A stretch of DNA of 64,000 nt from the NCBI RefSeq assembly GCF_004005855.1, contig NZ_SACL01000002.1:248001-312000 (forward strand). Direction: 5' to 3'. Below, in pieces: positions 9,037 to 20,463 of this stretch (position 1 is its first letter; every line of letters starts with the position of its first letter). Made by a program: the position numbers and the translations under genes. The DNA comes from Rhodovarius crocodyli (GTDB lineage: Bacteria; Pseudomonadota; Alphaproteobacteria; Acetobacterales; Acetobacteraceae). The notes below the pieces were generated by a model. The model did no database searches and was not told where the DNA came from. It saw nothing but the letters and a program-made list of their open reading frames with translations.

Positions 9037-9761
9037 TACAGCTTCTCCTCAGCCTCGGCCGGCAGGCTGGCCAGCCAGGCGCGCAGGGCGGTGGGCGTCT
9101 CGAAGCTCGCATCCATCTGCAGGCCCATCCCGCCCATGGCCTCGGCCGCGGCGATCGCCGCCTGGTCGGTCACGTCGTCGCCGATGAACAGCGGCAGGCG
9201 CCCGGCGAAGGCGGGGCTTTCCATCAGCGCGTTCAGGCCGATGCCCTTGTCCGTGCCGCGCGGGCGCAGCTCCCACGCCATGGAGGCCGGGAGGATCTCG
9301 AAGCGGGCATCACCCGCGATCATGTCGCGCAGCCCCTGTTCCAGAACCAGCCCCGCCTCGGGGATGGCGCGGTAATGCAGCACGAAGCCGGCATGCTTGG
9401 TCTCGACCCGGGCGCCGGGATGCGCCTCGGCCAGCCGGGCGGCGGCCGCGCGCCAGTCATCGGGCACGCGCGGCAGGTTCAGGCGGACGGGTTCGGCCGG
9501 GGGCAGGCACAGCACAGCGCCATGTTCGGCGGAGGTCGGCAGGGAACCCATCAGCGCCACGGCCTGGACCAGCGGCCGCCCCGTCACCAGGGCCAGCGCC
9601 CCGCCCATCTGCCGGTGCAGGGAGGCAAGCAGCATGGGCAGCCCCTCCGGCACGTGAACCTGCTCAGGGGTGGGCGCGATGTCGAGCAATGTACCGTCGA
9701 TATCGAGCAGCAAGGCATGGCGGCTGAGCAGGTCCGCGCTATCGGGTATTCCGGGATGCAT
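9036..9761 (-). CDS. otsB: Trehalose-6-phosphate phosphatase
   Basis: A HAD-superfamily phosphatase of 241 residues making trehalose from trehalose-6-phosphate. Motif I is LLLDIDGTLLDIAPTPEQV, the cap region contains VTGRP, the substrate region has ELRPRGTDKG, and the acidic motif IV is FIGDDVTDQAA. The start at 9761 (MHPGIPD) is preferred because it sits just before motif I; an ATG at 9809 would add 16 residues, and neither has a strong ribosome site. It is the first gene of the otsB-otsA operon, used in osmotic or desiccation tolerance. Confidence 0.93.
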   Translation of the reverse strand: MHPGIPDSADLLSRHALLLDIDGTLLDIAPTPEQVHVPEGLPMLLASLHRQMGGALALVTGRPLVQAVALMGSLPTSAEHGAVLCLPPAEPVRLNLPRVPDDWRAAAARLAEAHPGARVETKHAGFVLHYRAIPEAGLVLEQGLRDMIAGDARFEILPASMAWELRPRGTDKGIGLNALMESPAFAGRLPLFIGDDVTDQAAIAAAEAMGGMGLQMDASFETPTALRAWLASLPAEAEEKL

Positions 9762-9906
9762 GACATAGAAACGTTCGACGGTTGCATTCGGCTGCGGATT
9801 TTTCCCCATGCAGCGAAAAAATGTTCCGCGCGTGTCGGCTCCGTGGCGGTTGTCCGACAATGCCGCGCGCGTATCCTGCCCGGCCAGACAGACGGAGTCC
9901 CAGCCC

Positions 9907-11235
9907 ATGCCCCTCATGGTCGATCGCATCACCCCCACCGAGGATATGCCCGCACAGGTGGATGTGGTGGTGATCGGCGGCGGCATCGTGGGCGTATGCG
10001 CCGCGCTTTATGCCGCCAAGCGCGGCCGGACGGTGGCGCTGGTCGAGAAGGGGCTGGTCGGCGCCGAACAGTCCAGCCGCAACTGGGGCTGGGTGCGCCA
10101 GCAGAACCGCGACGTGTCCGAGATCCCGATGGCCACCCATTCCCTGCGGATGTGGGAGGAGCTGCAGACCGAGACCAATGAGGATCTGGGCTTCCGCCGC
10201 ACGGGCCTCGTCTATGTGACGCGCAGCCAGGCCGATGTCGCGACCTGGGAGAATTGGGCGAAGCTCGCCAAGCCCTTCGACATCGACACCCGCATGCTGA
10301 CGGCCGAGCAGGCGCGCGAACATTCGCCGGGCTCCGTCCTGCCCTGGGTGGGGGGCGTGTATTCGCCCACCGACGGCCGCGCGGAACCCCGCCTGGCCTG
10401 CCCGGCGCTGGCGCGCCTGGCCATGCGGATGGGCGTGTCGGTGCTGGAGAACTGCGCGGCGCGCGGGCTGGACCTGACGGGCGGTCGCGTCAGCGGCGTG
10501 GTGACGGAGCGCGGGCTGATCCGGACCGGCAGCGTGATCGCGGCCAATGGCGCCTGGGCGTCCATGTTCCTGCATCATCACGGCGTCTCGCTGCCGCAGG
10601 CCACGATCCGCGCCACCACCTTCCGCACCACAGCCGTGCCGGGCGTGACGGAGGGCGGGCTCTCCACCCCCGAATTCACCCTGCGCCGCCGGCTGGACGG
10701 AGGCTTCACCGTGGGGCTGTCGGGGCGCGGCCGGTATGAGGTGGCGCCCCGCGGCATGCGCTATGCCCGCGAGTTCTGGCCCCTGTTCAAGTCCCGCTGG
10801 GACAAGATGCTGCTGCGCGCCGGCACCTCCTTCTTCAACGGGCCCGAGGCGTGGTCGCGCTGGACGGACGACCAGGTTTCGCCCTTCGAGAAGCTGCGCA
10901 TCCTGGACACCGCCCCGGAGGCGAGCTGGGTGGACAAGGCGCTGGAGGAGATCGTCACGGCCTATCCGTCGCTGAAGGGCATCAAGGCCGCGGAGAGCTG
11001 GGGCGGGGCCATCGACTGGACGCCGGATGGCCTGCCGGTGATCGCGCCCATCGCCGCCCTGCCGGGGCTGGTGCTGGCGGCGGGCTTCAGCGGGCATGGT
11101 TTCGGCACCGGGCCGGCATCGGGCCATCTGGCGGCGGACCTGGCGCTGGGCGATGCGCCCATCGTGGACCCGTACCCGTTCCGGCATGAGCGGCTGATAG
11201 ACGGTTCGGTGGCCAAGGCGCCGGGAATGATCTGA
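9907..11235 (+). CDS. FAD-dependent oxidoreductase (DadA/glycine oxidase type)
   Basis: A 442-residue DAO-family flavoenzyme. The FAD-binding motif VVVIGGGIVGVCAALYAAKRG is near residue 20, then SSRNWGWVRQQNRDVSEI, a signature of a D-amino-acid/amine oxidase subgroup. The C-terminal part has DWTPDGLPVIAPI and AAGFSGHGFGTGPASG, which close the flavin site. The start at 9907 has CGGAG upstream and faces away from otsB. The substrate, probably an amine or amino acid, is not shown by the sequence. Confidence 0.88.
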   Translation: MPLMVDRITPTEDMPAQVDVVVIGGGIVGVCAALYAAKRGRTVALVEKGLVGAEQSSRNWGWVRQQNRDVSEIPMATHSLRMWEELQTETNEDLGFRRTGLVYVTRSQADVATWENWAKLAKPFDIDTRMLTAEQAREHSPGSVLPWVGGVYSPTDGRAEPRLACPALARLAMRMGVSVLENCAARGLDLTGGRVSGVVTERGLIRTGSVIAANGAWASMFLHHHGVSLPQATIRATTFRTTAVPGVTEGGLSTPEFTLRRRLDGGFTVGLSGRGRYEVAPRGMRYAREFWPLFKSRWDKMLLRAGTSFFNGPEAWSRWTDDQVSPFEKLRILDTAPEASWVDKALEEIVTAYPSLKGIKAAESWGGAIDWTPDGLPVIAPIAALPGLVLAAGFSGHGFGTGPASGHLAADLALGDAPIVDPYPFRHERLIDGSVAKAPGMI

Positions 11236-11296
11236 CGGGCGCGTGACCCGATAGCGGGCAACCTGGGCGCCTGCTGGGCGGAACGACGTTCCAAAA

Positions 11297-11332
11297 AGCG
11301 GAAATGCTGCATTGCGGTGCAGGCTTTCCGCT
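11297..11332 (+). other. Leader or terminator hairpin between oxidoreductase and binding-protein genes
   Basis: AGCGGAAA (11297-11304) pairs perfectly with TTTCCGCT (11325-11332). Inside it CTGCA pairs with TGCAG around a TTGCGG loop, with one 2x2 internal bulge. It follows the oxidoreductase stop by about 60 nt and has no T-run, so it is either a factor-assisted terminator or part of the next gene's leader. A smaller dyad, GGAAC-GAC-GTTCC, lies at 11280-11292. Confidence 0.55.
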
Positions 11333-11357
11333 TGTCCTGACAACTGCTCCGCCTAAG

Positions 11358-11380
11358 CTCGGCATCGACACCTTGCCGAG
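11358..11380 (+). promoter_or_regulatory. Hairpin just before the Bug-type binding-protein start
   Basis: CTCGGCA (11358-11364) and TGCCGAG (11374-11380) form a perfect 7-bp stem with a 9-nt loop, ending 9 nt before the ATG at 11390. The 3' arm covers the place where the ribosome binding site should be, so translation could be lowered when the stem forms. Confidence 0.45.
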
Positions 11381-11389
11381 TATCGCCCC

Positions 11390-12367
11390 ATGTTCACGCG
11401 TCGCCAGGCCCTCGCGGGCCTTTCCCTCTCCCTTACCGCCCCCTCGCTGGCCGTGCGCGCCGCGCCCATGGTCCAGCGCGACGTGCGCCTGATCTGCCCC
11501 TATGCCCCCGGCGGCACGGTGGACATCCTGGGCCGGCTGCTGGCGGAGGCGATCAGCCCGCGCCTGGGCGGGCGCAACGTCGTGGTCGAGAACCGCAGCG
11601 GCGCCGGCACCTTCATCGCCATGCAGGCCGCAGCCAACGCGGCCGACGGCTACACCATGTCGATGTCCTCCACCGCGACGCTGGCCACCACCCCGGTGCT
11701 GCCGGGCGCCATGGCGCCGATCGACGTGGACAAGGCGCTGACCAACGTCACCAGCCTGATCCGCGTGCCCATGCTGCTGGTGGGCCAGCCCAGCGCCTCC
11801 TTCCGGACGGTGTCGGAGCTGGTGGCCTATGCCAAGGCGAACCCGGGCAAGCTGAACATCGGCAATTCCGGCCAGGGCGGGCAGACCCATCTGCTGGCGG
11901 CGCGCCTGATGCATGAGGCCGGGATCAGCATGGAGCAGATCCAGTATCGCGGCGGCATCCCGGCGCTGACGGACATCATGGCCGGCAATTCGGACCTGTA
12001 CTTCTCGCTGCTGCCGGAATCGCTGCCCTTCGTGCGCGATGGGCGCCTGCGCGCCATCGCCTTCGCCTCCGAACAGCGCAACCACAACCTGCCGGACGTG
12101 CCGCTGATCCGCGAAACCATCGCGGGCTTCACCGGCGATGTGGGCTACGGGATGGTGATGGCCGCGGGCACGCCCAATGAATGGGTGCAGTTCTGGAACG
12201 AGGAAATCAACCGCGCCATGAACCTGCCCGAGGTCAAGGCGCGGCTGGAAAGCCGCTTCCTGGTGGCGACGAACGGCACGCCCGCCGCCTATACCGCCGA
12301 AATCATGGAAGACCGCCGCGTATGGGGCGCCGTGATCCAGGCCGCCGGCATCCGCGCCGGCGCCTGA
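11390..12367 (+). CDS. Bug-family (TctC-like) periplasmic substrate-binding protein
   Basis: A 325-residue tripartite tricarboxylate transporter receptor. The N-terminus MFTRRQALAGLSLSLTAPSLAVRA has twin arginines and looks like a Tat signal. The mature protein shows family motifs VRLICPYAPGGTVDILGR and VVVENRSGAGT near the start, then GNSGQGGQTHLLA and QYRGGIPALTDIMAG in the ligand-binding part. No TctA or TctB membrane subunit is nearby, as is common for Bug proteins, so the transporter and ligand are unknown. It is preceded by two leader hairpins. Confidence 0.92.
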   Translation: MFTRRQALAGLSLSLTAPSLAVRAAPMVQRDVRLICPYAPGGTVDILGRLLAEAISPRLGGRNVVVENRSGAGTFIAMQAAANAADGYTMSMSSTATLATTPVLPGAMAPIDVDKALTNVTSLIRVPMLLVGQPSASFRTVSELVAYAKANPGKLNIGNSGQGGQTHLLAARLMHEAGISMEQIQYRGGIPALTDIMAGNSDLYFSLLPESLPFVRDGRLRAIAFASEQRNHNLPDVPLIRETIAGFTGDVGYGMVMAAGTPNEWVQFWNEEINRAMNLPEVKARLESRFLVATNGTPAAYTAEIMEDRRVWGAVIQAAGIRAGA

Positions 12368-12371
12368 GGCT

Positions 12372-13967
12372 TCAGGCCACGGGCAGCCAGAGCATGACGG
12401 TGGTGCCGAGGCCGGGCGCGCTGCGCAGGGCCAGCCCACCGCCGGACTGCTCGGCAAAGCCCTTGGCCATCGGCAGGCCGAGCCCGGTGCCCTGCTCGGC
12501 GGGCTTGGTGGTGAAGAAGGGTTCCAGCACGCGGGCCAGGGTCGCCTCGTCCATGCCGGTGCCGTTATCCGTCACCTCCAGCCGCACATAGCGGCCGGGC
12601 TTCAGATCACCGCCCTCCGGCGCTTCGTCCAGCGCGGCCGAGAGCCGGACCACGCCGCCCTCGGGCATCGCGTCGCGCGCATTGACGGCCAAGTTGACCA
12701 GCGCGGCTTCCAGCTGGCGCCGGTCGGCCATCAGGCGCGGCAGGCCGGGTTCCACCGCCACATCGCAGGCATAGGCACGGCCCAGCGTGCGCTCCAGCAC
12801 GATGCGCAGGTCGTCCAGCAATTCCGCCGCGTCGATCGCGGCGGCGCTGAGGTCCGAGCGGCGGGCGAAGGCCAGCAGGCGGCTGGCGACCGCGTCGCCG
12901 CGCTCCACCGCCACATTCAGCGCATCCAGCAGCGCCATCACCTGGTCCGGCTCGTCCACCACGTCACCGATCAGGGCGGAGGCGCTTTTGACCATCTGCA
13001 GGATGTTGCGCATGTCATGCGCCATGCCGCCGGCCAGCTGGCCCAGCGCCTGCATGCGGTCGGCATGGGCGGTGCGGGCCTGCATCGCCTCGCGGCGGGC
13101 CACTTCCTCGGCCACGCGCTGTTCCAGGCTGTGGTTCAGCGCCTGCAGCTCCGCCTGCGTCTCACGCAGGGCGGTCACGTCGTCGAAGGTTTCCATGACC
13201 GCCAGCGGCTCACCGTCGGGGGCGCGATGCAGCACCTTGCGGGTGGCCAGCACCAGGGCGCGGCGGTCGCGGTGGCGGCTGATCAGGTCACCCGACCATT
13301 CGCCGTCCCGCAGCAGGATCCGCTGGATGTCGTCGAAGGGCTTGGGGAAAATGGTCGCCAGCAATTCCCAGGCGATGCGGCCCACCGCCTCGGCGGCGGT
13401 CCAGCCCAGCAGGCGTTCGCACCCCTGAGACCAGAAGGTGATGCGCCCCTGCATGTCGCGCACCATGACGGAGGCCAGGTCGAGCTGCGCGAGCTGGTTC
13501 TGCAGTTCGGCGCGGCTGGTGGCCAGCGCGGCCTCGATCTCCTTCTGGCGGGTCACGTCCACATGGGCGCCGACCACACGCACCGCGCGGCCGTCGGGGG
13601 CGCGCTCGATCTCGGCGCGGGCCGAGATCCAGCGCACATCGCCGGTGGGCGTCACCACGCGGTATTCCTGGGCGTATTCGGTGACGCCTGATTCGAGCGA
13701 GATGGCCTGCAGAAAGACGCGCTCGGCGCTCTCGCGGTCCTCAGGGTGCAGGCGCGCGACCCAATCCTGATGCCGTTCGACCACGGGCGCGGCCGAGGCG
13801 CCATGCAGCGCCATATACTCGCCCGAGCGGTGATTGAGGCCGCTGTCGAGCTCGATCTCGAAGCCGCCGACGAGGCCGATGCGCTGCACCCGCCGCAGGC
13901 GGGCCTCGCTGGCGGCAAGTGCCGCTCGCAGCTCCGGGCTATCGCCCGCTTCCTCGGCCGTCGTCAT
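12372..13967 (-). CDS. PAS-PAS sensor histidine kinase
   Basis: A soluble histidine kinase of 531 residues with no membrane segment. PAS 1 is at about residues 25-145 (LHPEDRESAERVF, then WISARAEIERAPDGR). PAS 2 is at about 160-275 (RITFWSQGCERLLGW). A coiled linker leads to the phosphoacceptor His317 in GGMAHDMRNILQ. The ATPase boxes are NLAVNARDAMPEGG, VTDNGTGMDE, FFTTKP and GTGLGLPMAKG. No response regulator gene adjoins, so the partner is elsewhere. It ends 4 nt from the convergent binding-protein gene. Confidence 0.93.
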   Translation of the reverse strand: MTTAEEAGDSPELRAALAASEARLRRVQRIGLVGGFEIELDSGLNHRSGEYMALHGASAAPVVERHQDWVARLHPEDRESAERVFLQAISLESGVTEYAQEYRVVTPTGDVRWISARAEIERAPDGRAVRVVGAHVDVTRQKEIEAALATSRAELQNQLAQLDLASVMVRDMQGRITFWSQGCERLLGWTAAEAVGRIAWELLATIFPKPFDDIQRILLRDGEWSGDLISRHRDRRALVLATRKVLHRAPDGEPLAVMETFDDVTALRETQAELQALNHSLEQRVAEEVARREAMQARTAHADRMQALGQLAGGMAHDMRNILQMVKSASALIGDVVDEPDQVMALLDALNVAVERGDAVASRLLAFARRSDLSAAAIDAAELLDDLRIVLERTLGRAYACDVAVEPGLPRLMADRRQLEAALVNLAVNARDAMPEGGVVRLSAALDEAPEGGDLKPGRYVRLEVTDNGTGMDEATLARVLEPFFTTKPAEQGTGLGLPMAKGFAEQSGGGLALRSAPGLGTTVMLWLPVA

Positions 13968-14182
13968 CGTCTCCGCTCGCTGGGGAGGCTTCGCACCTTA
14001 ACGAAGCCCGTCCCTCATATCTATTACGGCAGAGATAGAATCACCAGCGGCCGGAACCATATCAAATCAAACGTCTGTAAGATTAAATCATTCTATGGAA
14101 TGAATAAACCGCCCCAAAGTTAACCCATGTTGTTGTGGCGACGCGAAGCGGCCCAGGCGTGGCGATGGTCTTGTCGGGGGGA
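13968..14182. other. AT-richer intergenic stretch upstream of the PAS kinase
   Basis: This non-coding stretch is clearly richer in A/T than its surroundings, especially 14020-14120, as expected for a promoter of the leftward kinase gene. It holds one small dyad, TCATTC-TATG-GAATGA (14088-14103). I see no gene or tRNA in it. Confidence 0.5.
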
Positions 14183-14212
14183 GCGGGCAGGCGCATCGAA
14201 GCGCCCGCCCGC
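14183..14212 (-). terminator. Hairpin behind argJ
   Basis: A 12-bp stem with a single mismatch (GCGGGCAGGCGC with GCGCCCGCCCGC) and an ATCGAA loop begins 7 nt after the argJ stop. It has no good T-run, so termination would be weak or factor-assisted. Confidence 0.5.
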
Positions 14213-14218
14213 GCAGTA

Positions 14219-15454
14219 TCAGGACCGATAGGACCCGTTGATGTCGATGTAGCCGTGCGTCAGGTCGCAGGTCCACGCCGTGGCCTTGCCCTTGCCCAGG
14301 CCGATATCGACCGTGATCTCGACCTCGCGGCCCTTCATGTGGGCCACCACCGGGGTTTCGTCATAGCCCGGCACCACGCCGCCGTCCTTGGCCATCCAGG
14401 TGCCGCCCACGGCGACCGAGAGCTTGTCGCGGTCGGCGGGCTCGCCGGCCTTGCCCACGGCCATCACGATGCGGCCCCAATTCGCGTCCTCGCCGGCGAT
14501 GGCGGTCTTCACGAGCGGGGAGTTGGCGATGGCCATCGCGATGCGATGGGCGGACCTGGCGCTGACCGCCCCCGTCACGTCGATGCGCACCAGCTTCTGC
14601 GCACCCTCGCCGTCGCGGGCCACCATCAGGGCCAGCTCCATGCACACCTCGTTCAGGGCGCGGGCGAAGTCCTTCAGCATCGGCCCACCTTCGGCCGGCA
14701 CGCGGGCGTGCTTGGCCTTCCCGGTCGCGAACAGCATCACGGTGTCGCTGGTCGAGGTGTCGCTGTCGACCGTGACGCAGTTGAAGCTGGGGTTCACGGC
14801 CTTGGTCAGCAGCTTCTGCAGCACCGGCGCCGGGATCTTCGCGTCGGTCGCGATGAAGGAGAGCATGGTCGCCATGTCCGGCGCGATCATGCCGCTGCCC
14901 TTGGCGATGCCGTTGATGGTGACCACGGCATCCCCGATCAGCGCCGTGCGGGTGCTGGCCTTGGGGAAGGTGTCGGTGGTCATGATGCCGCGCGCGGCAT
15001 CGGCCCAGGCGGTGTCCGTCAGGCTGGTGTGCAGGCCGGGCAGGGCGGCGGTCAGGCGCTCATGCGGCAGGGTCTCGCCGATCACGCCGGTGCTGGCCAG
15101 GAAGATTTCGCGGGCCTTGCAGCCCAGCAGCTTGGCCGCTGCCTCGGCGGTCGCCTTGGTGGCCTCGCGCCCGGCCTTGCCGGTGAAGACATTGGCGTTG
15201 CCGGCATTCACCACCAGGCCGCGGGCCTTGCCGCCCTTCAGCACCTCGCGGCACCACTCGACGGGCGCGCCCGGGCACAGGTTCTTGGTGAACACGCCCG
15301 CGGCCGTGGTGCCGGCGGGGAATTCCATCATGGTCAGGTCCGCACGGCCCTTGTAGCGGATGCCCGCCGCGACGATGCCGAGGGTGACGCCCGCGATGGC
15401 CGGCAGCGCCGGCATCGGAAGGGCGAGGGGAGAGACGGGGATCTTGCCGGCCAT
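14219..15454 (-). CDS. argJ: Bifunctional ornithine acetyltransferase / N-acetylglutamate synthase
   Basis: ArgJ (411 residues) runs the acetyl cycle of arginine synthesis. The self-cleavage site is clear: [16 protein letters not shown], where the chain is cut before the Thr of ATML and that Thr becomes the nucleophile of the beta chain. Other family blocks are [21 protein letters not shown] and the C-terminal [15 protein letters not shown]. It starts 5 nt after the parvulin stop, so the two form an operon, divergent from secA. This arrangement is common in alphaproteobacteria. Confidence 0.96.
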   Translation of the reverse strand: MAGKIPVSPLALPMPALPAIAGVTLGIVAAGIRYKGRADLTMMEFPAGTTAAGVFTKNLCPGAPVEWCREVLKGGKARGLVVNAGNANVFTGKAGREATKATAEAAAKLLGCKAREIFLASTGVIGETLPHERLTAALPGLHTSLTDTAWADAARGIMTTDTFPKASTRTALIGDAVVTINGIAKGSGMIAPDMATMLSFIATDAKIPAPVLQKLLTKAVNPSFNCVTVDSDTSTSDTVMLFATGKAKHARVPAEGGPMLKDFARALNEVCMELALMVARDGEGAQKLVRIDVTGAVSARSAHRIAMAIANSPLVKTAIAGEDANWGRIVMAVGKAGEPADRDKLSVAVGGTWMAKDGGVVPGYDETPVVAHMKGREVEITVDIGLGKGKATAWTCDLTHGYIDINGSYRS

Positions 15455-15459
15455 GGCTA

Positions 15460-16467
15460 TTACCTCCGGGCGGGAGCAGGGGCGGCAGGGGGCTGGGCAC
15501 CCTGCATCAGGCCGCCGGGGGCGGCGGGGGGCGTCACGCGTTCGATGTTGACGGTGCCGCGGATGCGCTCGACGGCGGCCTGCACCTCCTCCTGAAGCAG
15601 GCGCTGGCGGATCTCCTCCTTCGAATCGTCGAAGGACGGGCCCTGGCTGCTGCGGCGCTCATCCACCTTGATCACGTGCCAGCCGAACTGGGTGCGCACC
15701 GGCTGGGCGCTGACCTGGCCGGGCTGCATGCCGAAGGCGGCGGCGCTGAACTCAGGCACCATGTCGCCGCGCTTGAACCAGCCGAGCTCGCCCGACTCAC
15801 GCGTGCCGGTGCCCTGCGCGAAGCGGCGACCCACCTCGTCGAAATCCTGGCCGCGCTGGATGTCGGCCAGCGCCGCGCGGGCCTCGGCCTCGGTCGGCAC
15901 CAGGATGTGGCGGGCGCGCACCTCTTCCTCGGCCGGGCGGTTGGCGAAGTCGCGGTCGAAGCGCGCGCGCACGGCCTCATCGGTCACGCGGGGCAGCACC
16001 TCGCGGCGCAGCAGCGCCTGGGTCAGCTCCTGCTGCTCCAGCCGGGCCAGGCGGGCGCGCAGCTCGGGGTCGTTCTGCAGCCCGGCGCGGCGGGCGGCGA
16101 TGCCGAGCGCCCGGTCGGTGATGGTGCGTTCCACCAGCTGGCGCATGGCTTCGGGCGGCAGCATGGAGGCCAGGGCCTCGGGCGGGACATTGCGCAGCTC
16201 GGGCGGCAGCACGTCGCCGGCGGCGGCCAGCACGTCGGACAGCTTGATGGCCTCGCCCTCGACGCGGGCCAGGACCGGGTCCTCGGCGGCGGCCGGGGTG
16301 CCGGCGGCTGCGGGCGCTGCGGGGGCCGCGGCCGAGGGGGCGGCCGAGGGGGCGGCCGAGGGGGCAGCCGGGCGCGCGCCCGGCGGGGCCGCGACCGGCG
16401 GCGGAGCTTGGGCGAAGGCCGGAGCCCCGGCCAGGAAGGTAGCGGCAAGCAGCGCGATACGGCGCAT
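15460..16467 (-). CDS. Periplasmic parvulin-type peptidyl-prolyl isomerase
   Basis: A foldase of 335 residues. It has a signal peptide ([19 protein letters not shown]), a Pro/Ala-rich linker, a SurA-like N-terminal helical part (residues about 60-190), and one parvulin domain with [29 protein letters not shown] and [11 protein letters not shown]. The start at 16467 is set by the signal peptide; longer in-frame readings have no secretion signal. The linker is encoded by three tandem 12-bp units. Together with secA across the divergent promoter and argJ downstream, it is a conserved neighbourhood. It likely assists outer-membrane protein folding. Confidence 0.9.
   Translation of the reverse strand: MRRIALLAATFLAGAPAFAQAPPPVAAPPGARPAAPSAAPSAAPSAAAPAAPAAAGTPAAAEDPVLARVEGEAIKLSDVLAAAGDVLPPELRNVPPEALASMLPPEAMRQLVERTITDRALGIAARRAGLQNDPELRARLARLEQQELTQALLRREVLPRVTDEAVRARFDRDFANRPAEEEVRARHILVPTEAEARAALADIQRGQDFDEVGRRFAQGTGTRESGELGWFKRGDMVPEFSAAAFGMQPGQVSAQPVRTQFGWHVIKVDERRSSQGPSFDDSKEEIRQRLLQEEVQAAVERIRGTVNIERVTPPAAPGGLMQGAQPPAAPAPARR
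16331..16366. repeat. Three tandem 12-bp units in the parvulin linker
   Basis: The unit GCCGAGGGGGCG occurs three times head to tail, the last with one change. On the coding strand it adds repeated Ala-Pro-Ser-Ala to the linker. The length is a multiple of three, so copy-number change would keep the frame. Confidence 0.85.
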
Positions 16468-16685
16468 CGGGAAGCTCCGAGGAGAGGGGTGGCCGAAGAT
16501 GAAGGAATCCGGCCCGCGCCACAATCGGGGGGCGGTGTCACACGGCAACGGCAGGTTTCGCGGCGTATGCGTGTAACGGCGCGCCTTGCGGGTGTTGCAT
16601 ATCCGCACCATTTCCGCCCCCGTGACAATGCCCTGAAACCCGGCAGCCCCCGCGCCGTTCGGCAGGGGATTGCCTGCCCCTCGCG

Positions 16686-16714
16686 TTGACCCTGTGCGGG
16701 GCGGGCCCTATGTC
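16686..16714 (+). promoter_or_regulatory. Probable sigma-70 promoter of secA
   Basis: TTGACC (16686-16691) is followed after exactly 17 nt by TATGTC (16709-16714), about 80 nt before the secA ATG. The whole 328-nt gap between the parvulin gene and secA contains no gene; it holds this promoter and presumably the divergent one, which I could not fix. Confidence 0.5.
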
Positions 16715-16795
16715 GATGCTGCTATCAATGCCGCCCTGGCGCCTGCCCGCGCCGTGGTGCCACGGGGCGCGGCCCCGCCAGGAGTGTAAATACGC

Positions 16796-19495
<2,700 letters not shown>

Positions 19496-19503
19496 TGTCG
19501 ATT

Positions 19504-19523
19504 GCCCCGGCTTCGGCCGGGGC
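19504..19523 (+). terminator. Hairpin after secA with a TTCG tetraloop
   Basis: GCCCCGGC and GCCGGGGC form a perfect 8-bp stem closed by the very stable TTCG loop, 9 nt behind the secA stop. No T-run follows, so it may also act as a 3'-end stabiliser. Confidence 0.65.
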
Positions 19524-19588
19524 CTAGGCTCGCCGCCCAGAAGGCGGCAGCGTCCCCCCGCATGGCGCCCATGCCCGGAGGTGACGTC

Positions 19589-20440
19589 ATGCCCGACAAC
19601 CATGTCTCCTACTCACAGGACAATCTGAGCCGGGCGGTGCTGGACCGCATCGGGCCCGAGACCGACCCGCGCCTGGCGGAAATCATGCGCTCCCTCCTCA
19701 GCCACGCGCATGCCTTCGTGCAGGAGGTGCGGCTGAAGCCCGAGGAATGGGAGCGCGCCATCGCCTTCCTCGTGGAGATGGGCCGGTTCTGCGACGACAA
19801 GCGCAATGAGTGGATCATGCTGTCGGACGTGACGGGCGTGACGATGCTGGTGGACGCGATCGCCCATGCCGGCCACGCCGATGTCACCGAGACGACCGTG
19901 CTCGGCCCCTTCCACCGGGAGAATCCGCCGCTGCTCAAGAACGGCGACAACCTGTCGCCGGACATGGCGGGGGAGACGCTGGAACTGCGCGTGACGGTGG
20001 CGGACGCCGGGGGGCGGCCCATCGAGGGCGCCCAGGTCGACATCTGGCACGCCGATGGCGCCGGCGGCTACGACAGCCAGATAGGCGACGGCGAGCAGCA
20101 CCTGATGCGCGGCCGCTTCACCACCGGCGCCGATGGGCTGGTGCAGTGCTGGACCATCAATCCCTCCAGCTATCCGGTGCCGCATGACGGGCCGATGGGG
20201 CGGGTCCTGGCCTCCATGGGCCGCAGCCCGATGCGGCCCGCGCATGTGCATTTCTGGCTGAAGGCGCCGGGATACCGGGACCTGGTGACGCATCTGTTCG
20301 CCGATGGCGACGCGCATCTGCACGACGACGCGGTGTTCGGCGTGAAGGCCAGCCTGGTCTGTGACCTGCAGGCACGCCGCAGGGCGGGGCAGAGCGACCA
20401 TCTGGTGATGGAATACGAGTTCCGCCTGCCCAGGGCCTGA
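19589..20440 (+). CDS. Intradiol ring-cleavage dioxygenase (catechol / hydroxyquinol 1,2-dioxygenase type)
   Basis: A non-haem Fe(III) enzyme of 283 residues that opens catechol-type rings between the hydroxyls. It has the N-terminal dimerisation domain (about residues 15-95) and then the catalytic beta domain. Likely iron ligands are Tyr in GGYDSQIGDG, Tyr in PSSYPVPHDGPMG, and the two His of RPAHVHFWL. The N-terminal domain fits 1,2-dioxygenases rather than protocatechuate enzymes. The start has CGGAGG upstream. No other aromatic pathway gene adjoins, so the substrate is uncertain. Confidence 0.9.
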   Translation: MPDNHVSYSQDNLSRAVLDRIGPETDPRLAEIMRSLLSHAHAFVQEVRLKPEEWERAIAFLVEMGRFCDDKRNEWIMLSDVTGVTMLVDAIAHAGHADVTETTVLGPFHRENPPLLKNGDNLSPDMAGETLELRVTVADAGGRPIEGAQVDIWHADGAGGYDSQIGDGEQHLMRGRFTTGADGLVQCWTINPSSYPVPHDGPMGRVLASMGRSPMRPAHVHFWLKAPGYRDLVTHLFADGDAHLHDDAVFGVKASLVCDLQARRRAGQSDHLVMEYEFRLPRA

Positions 20441-20463
20441 GGCCACCCGGCTGCGGGCGTGCC

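Noticed and set aside
16331-16366. Short tandem repeats as a CRISPR array
   Set aside because: Units are 12 bp with no spacers and encode a Pro/Ala linker.
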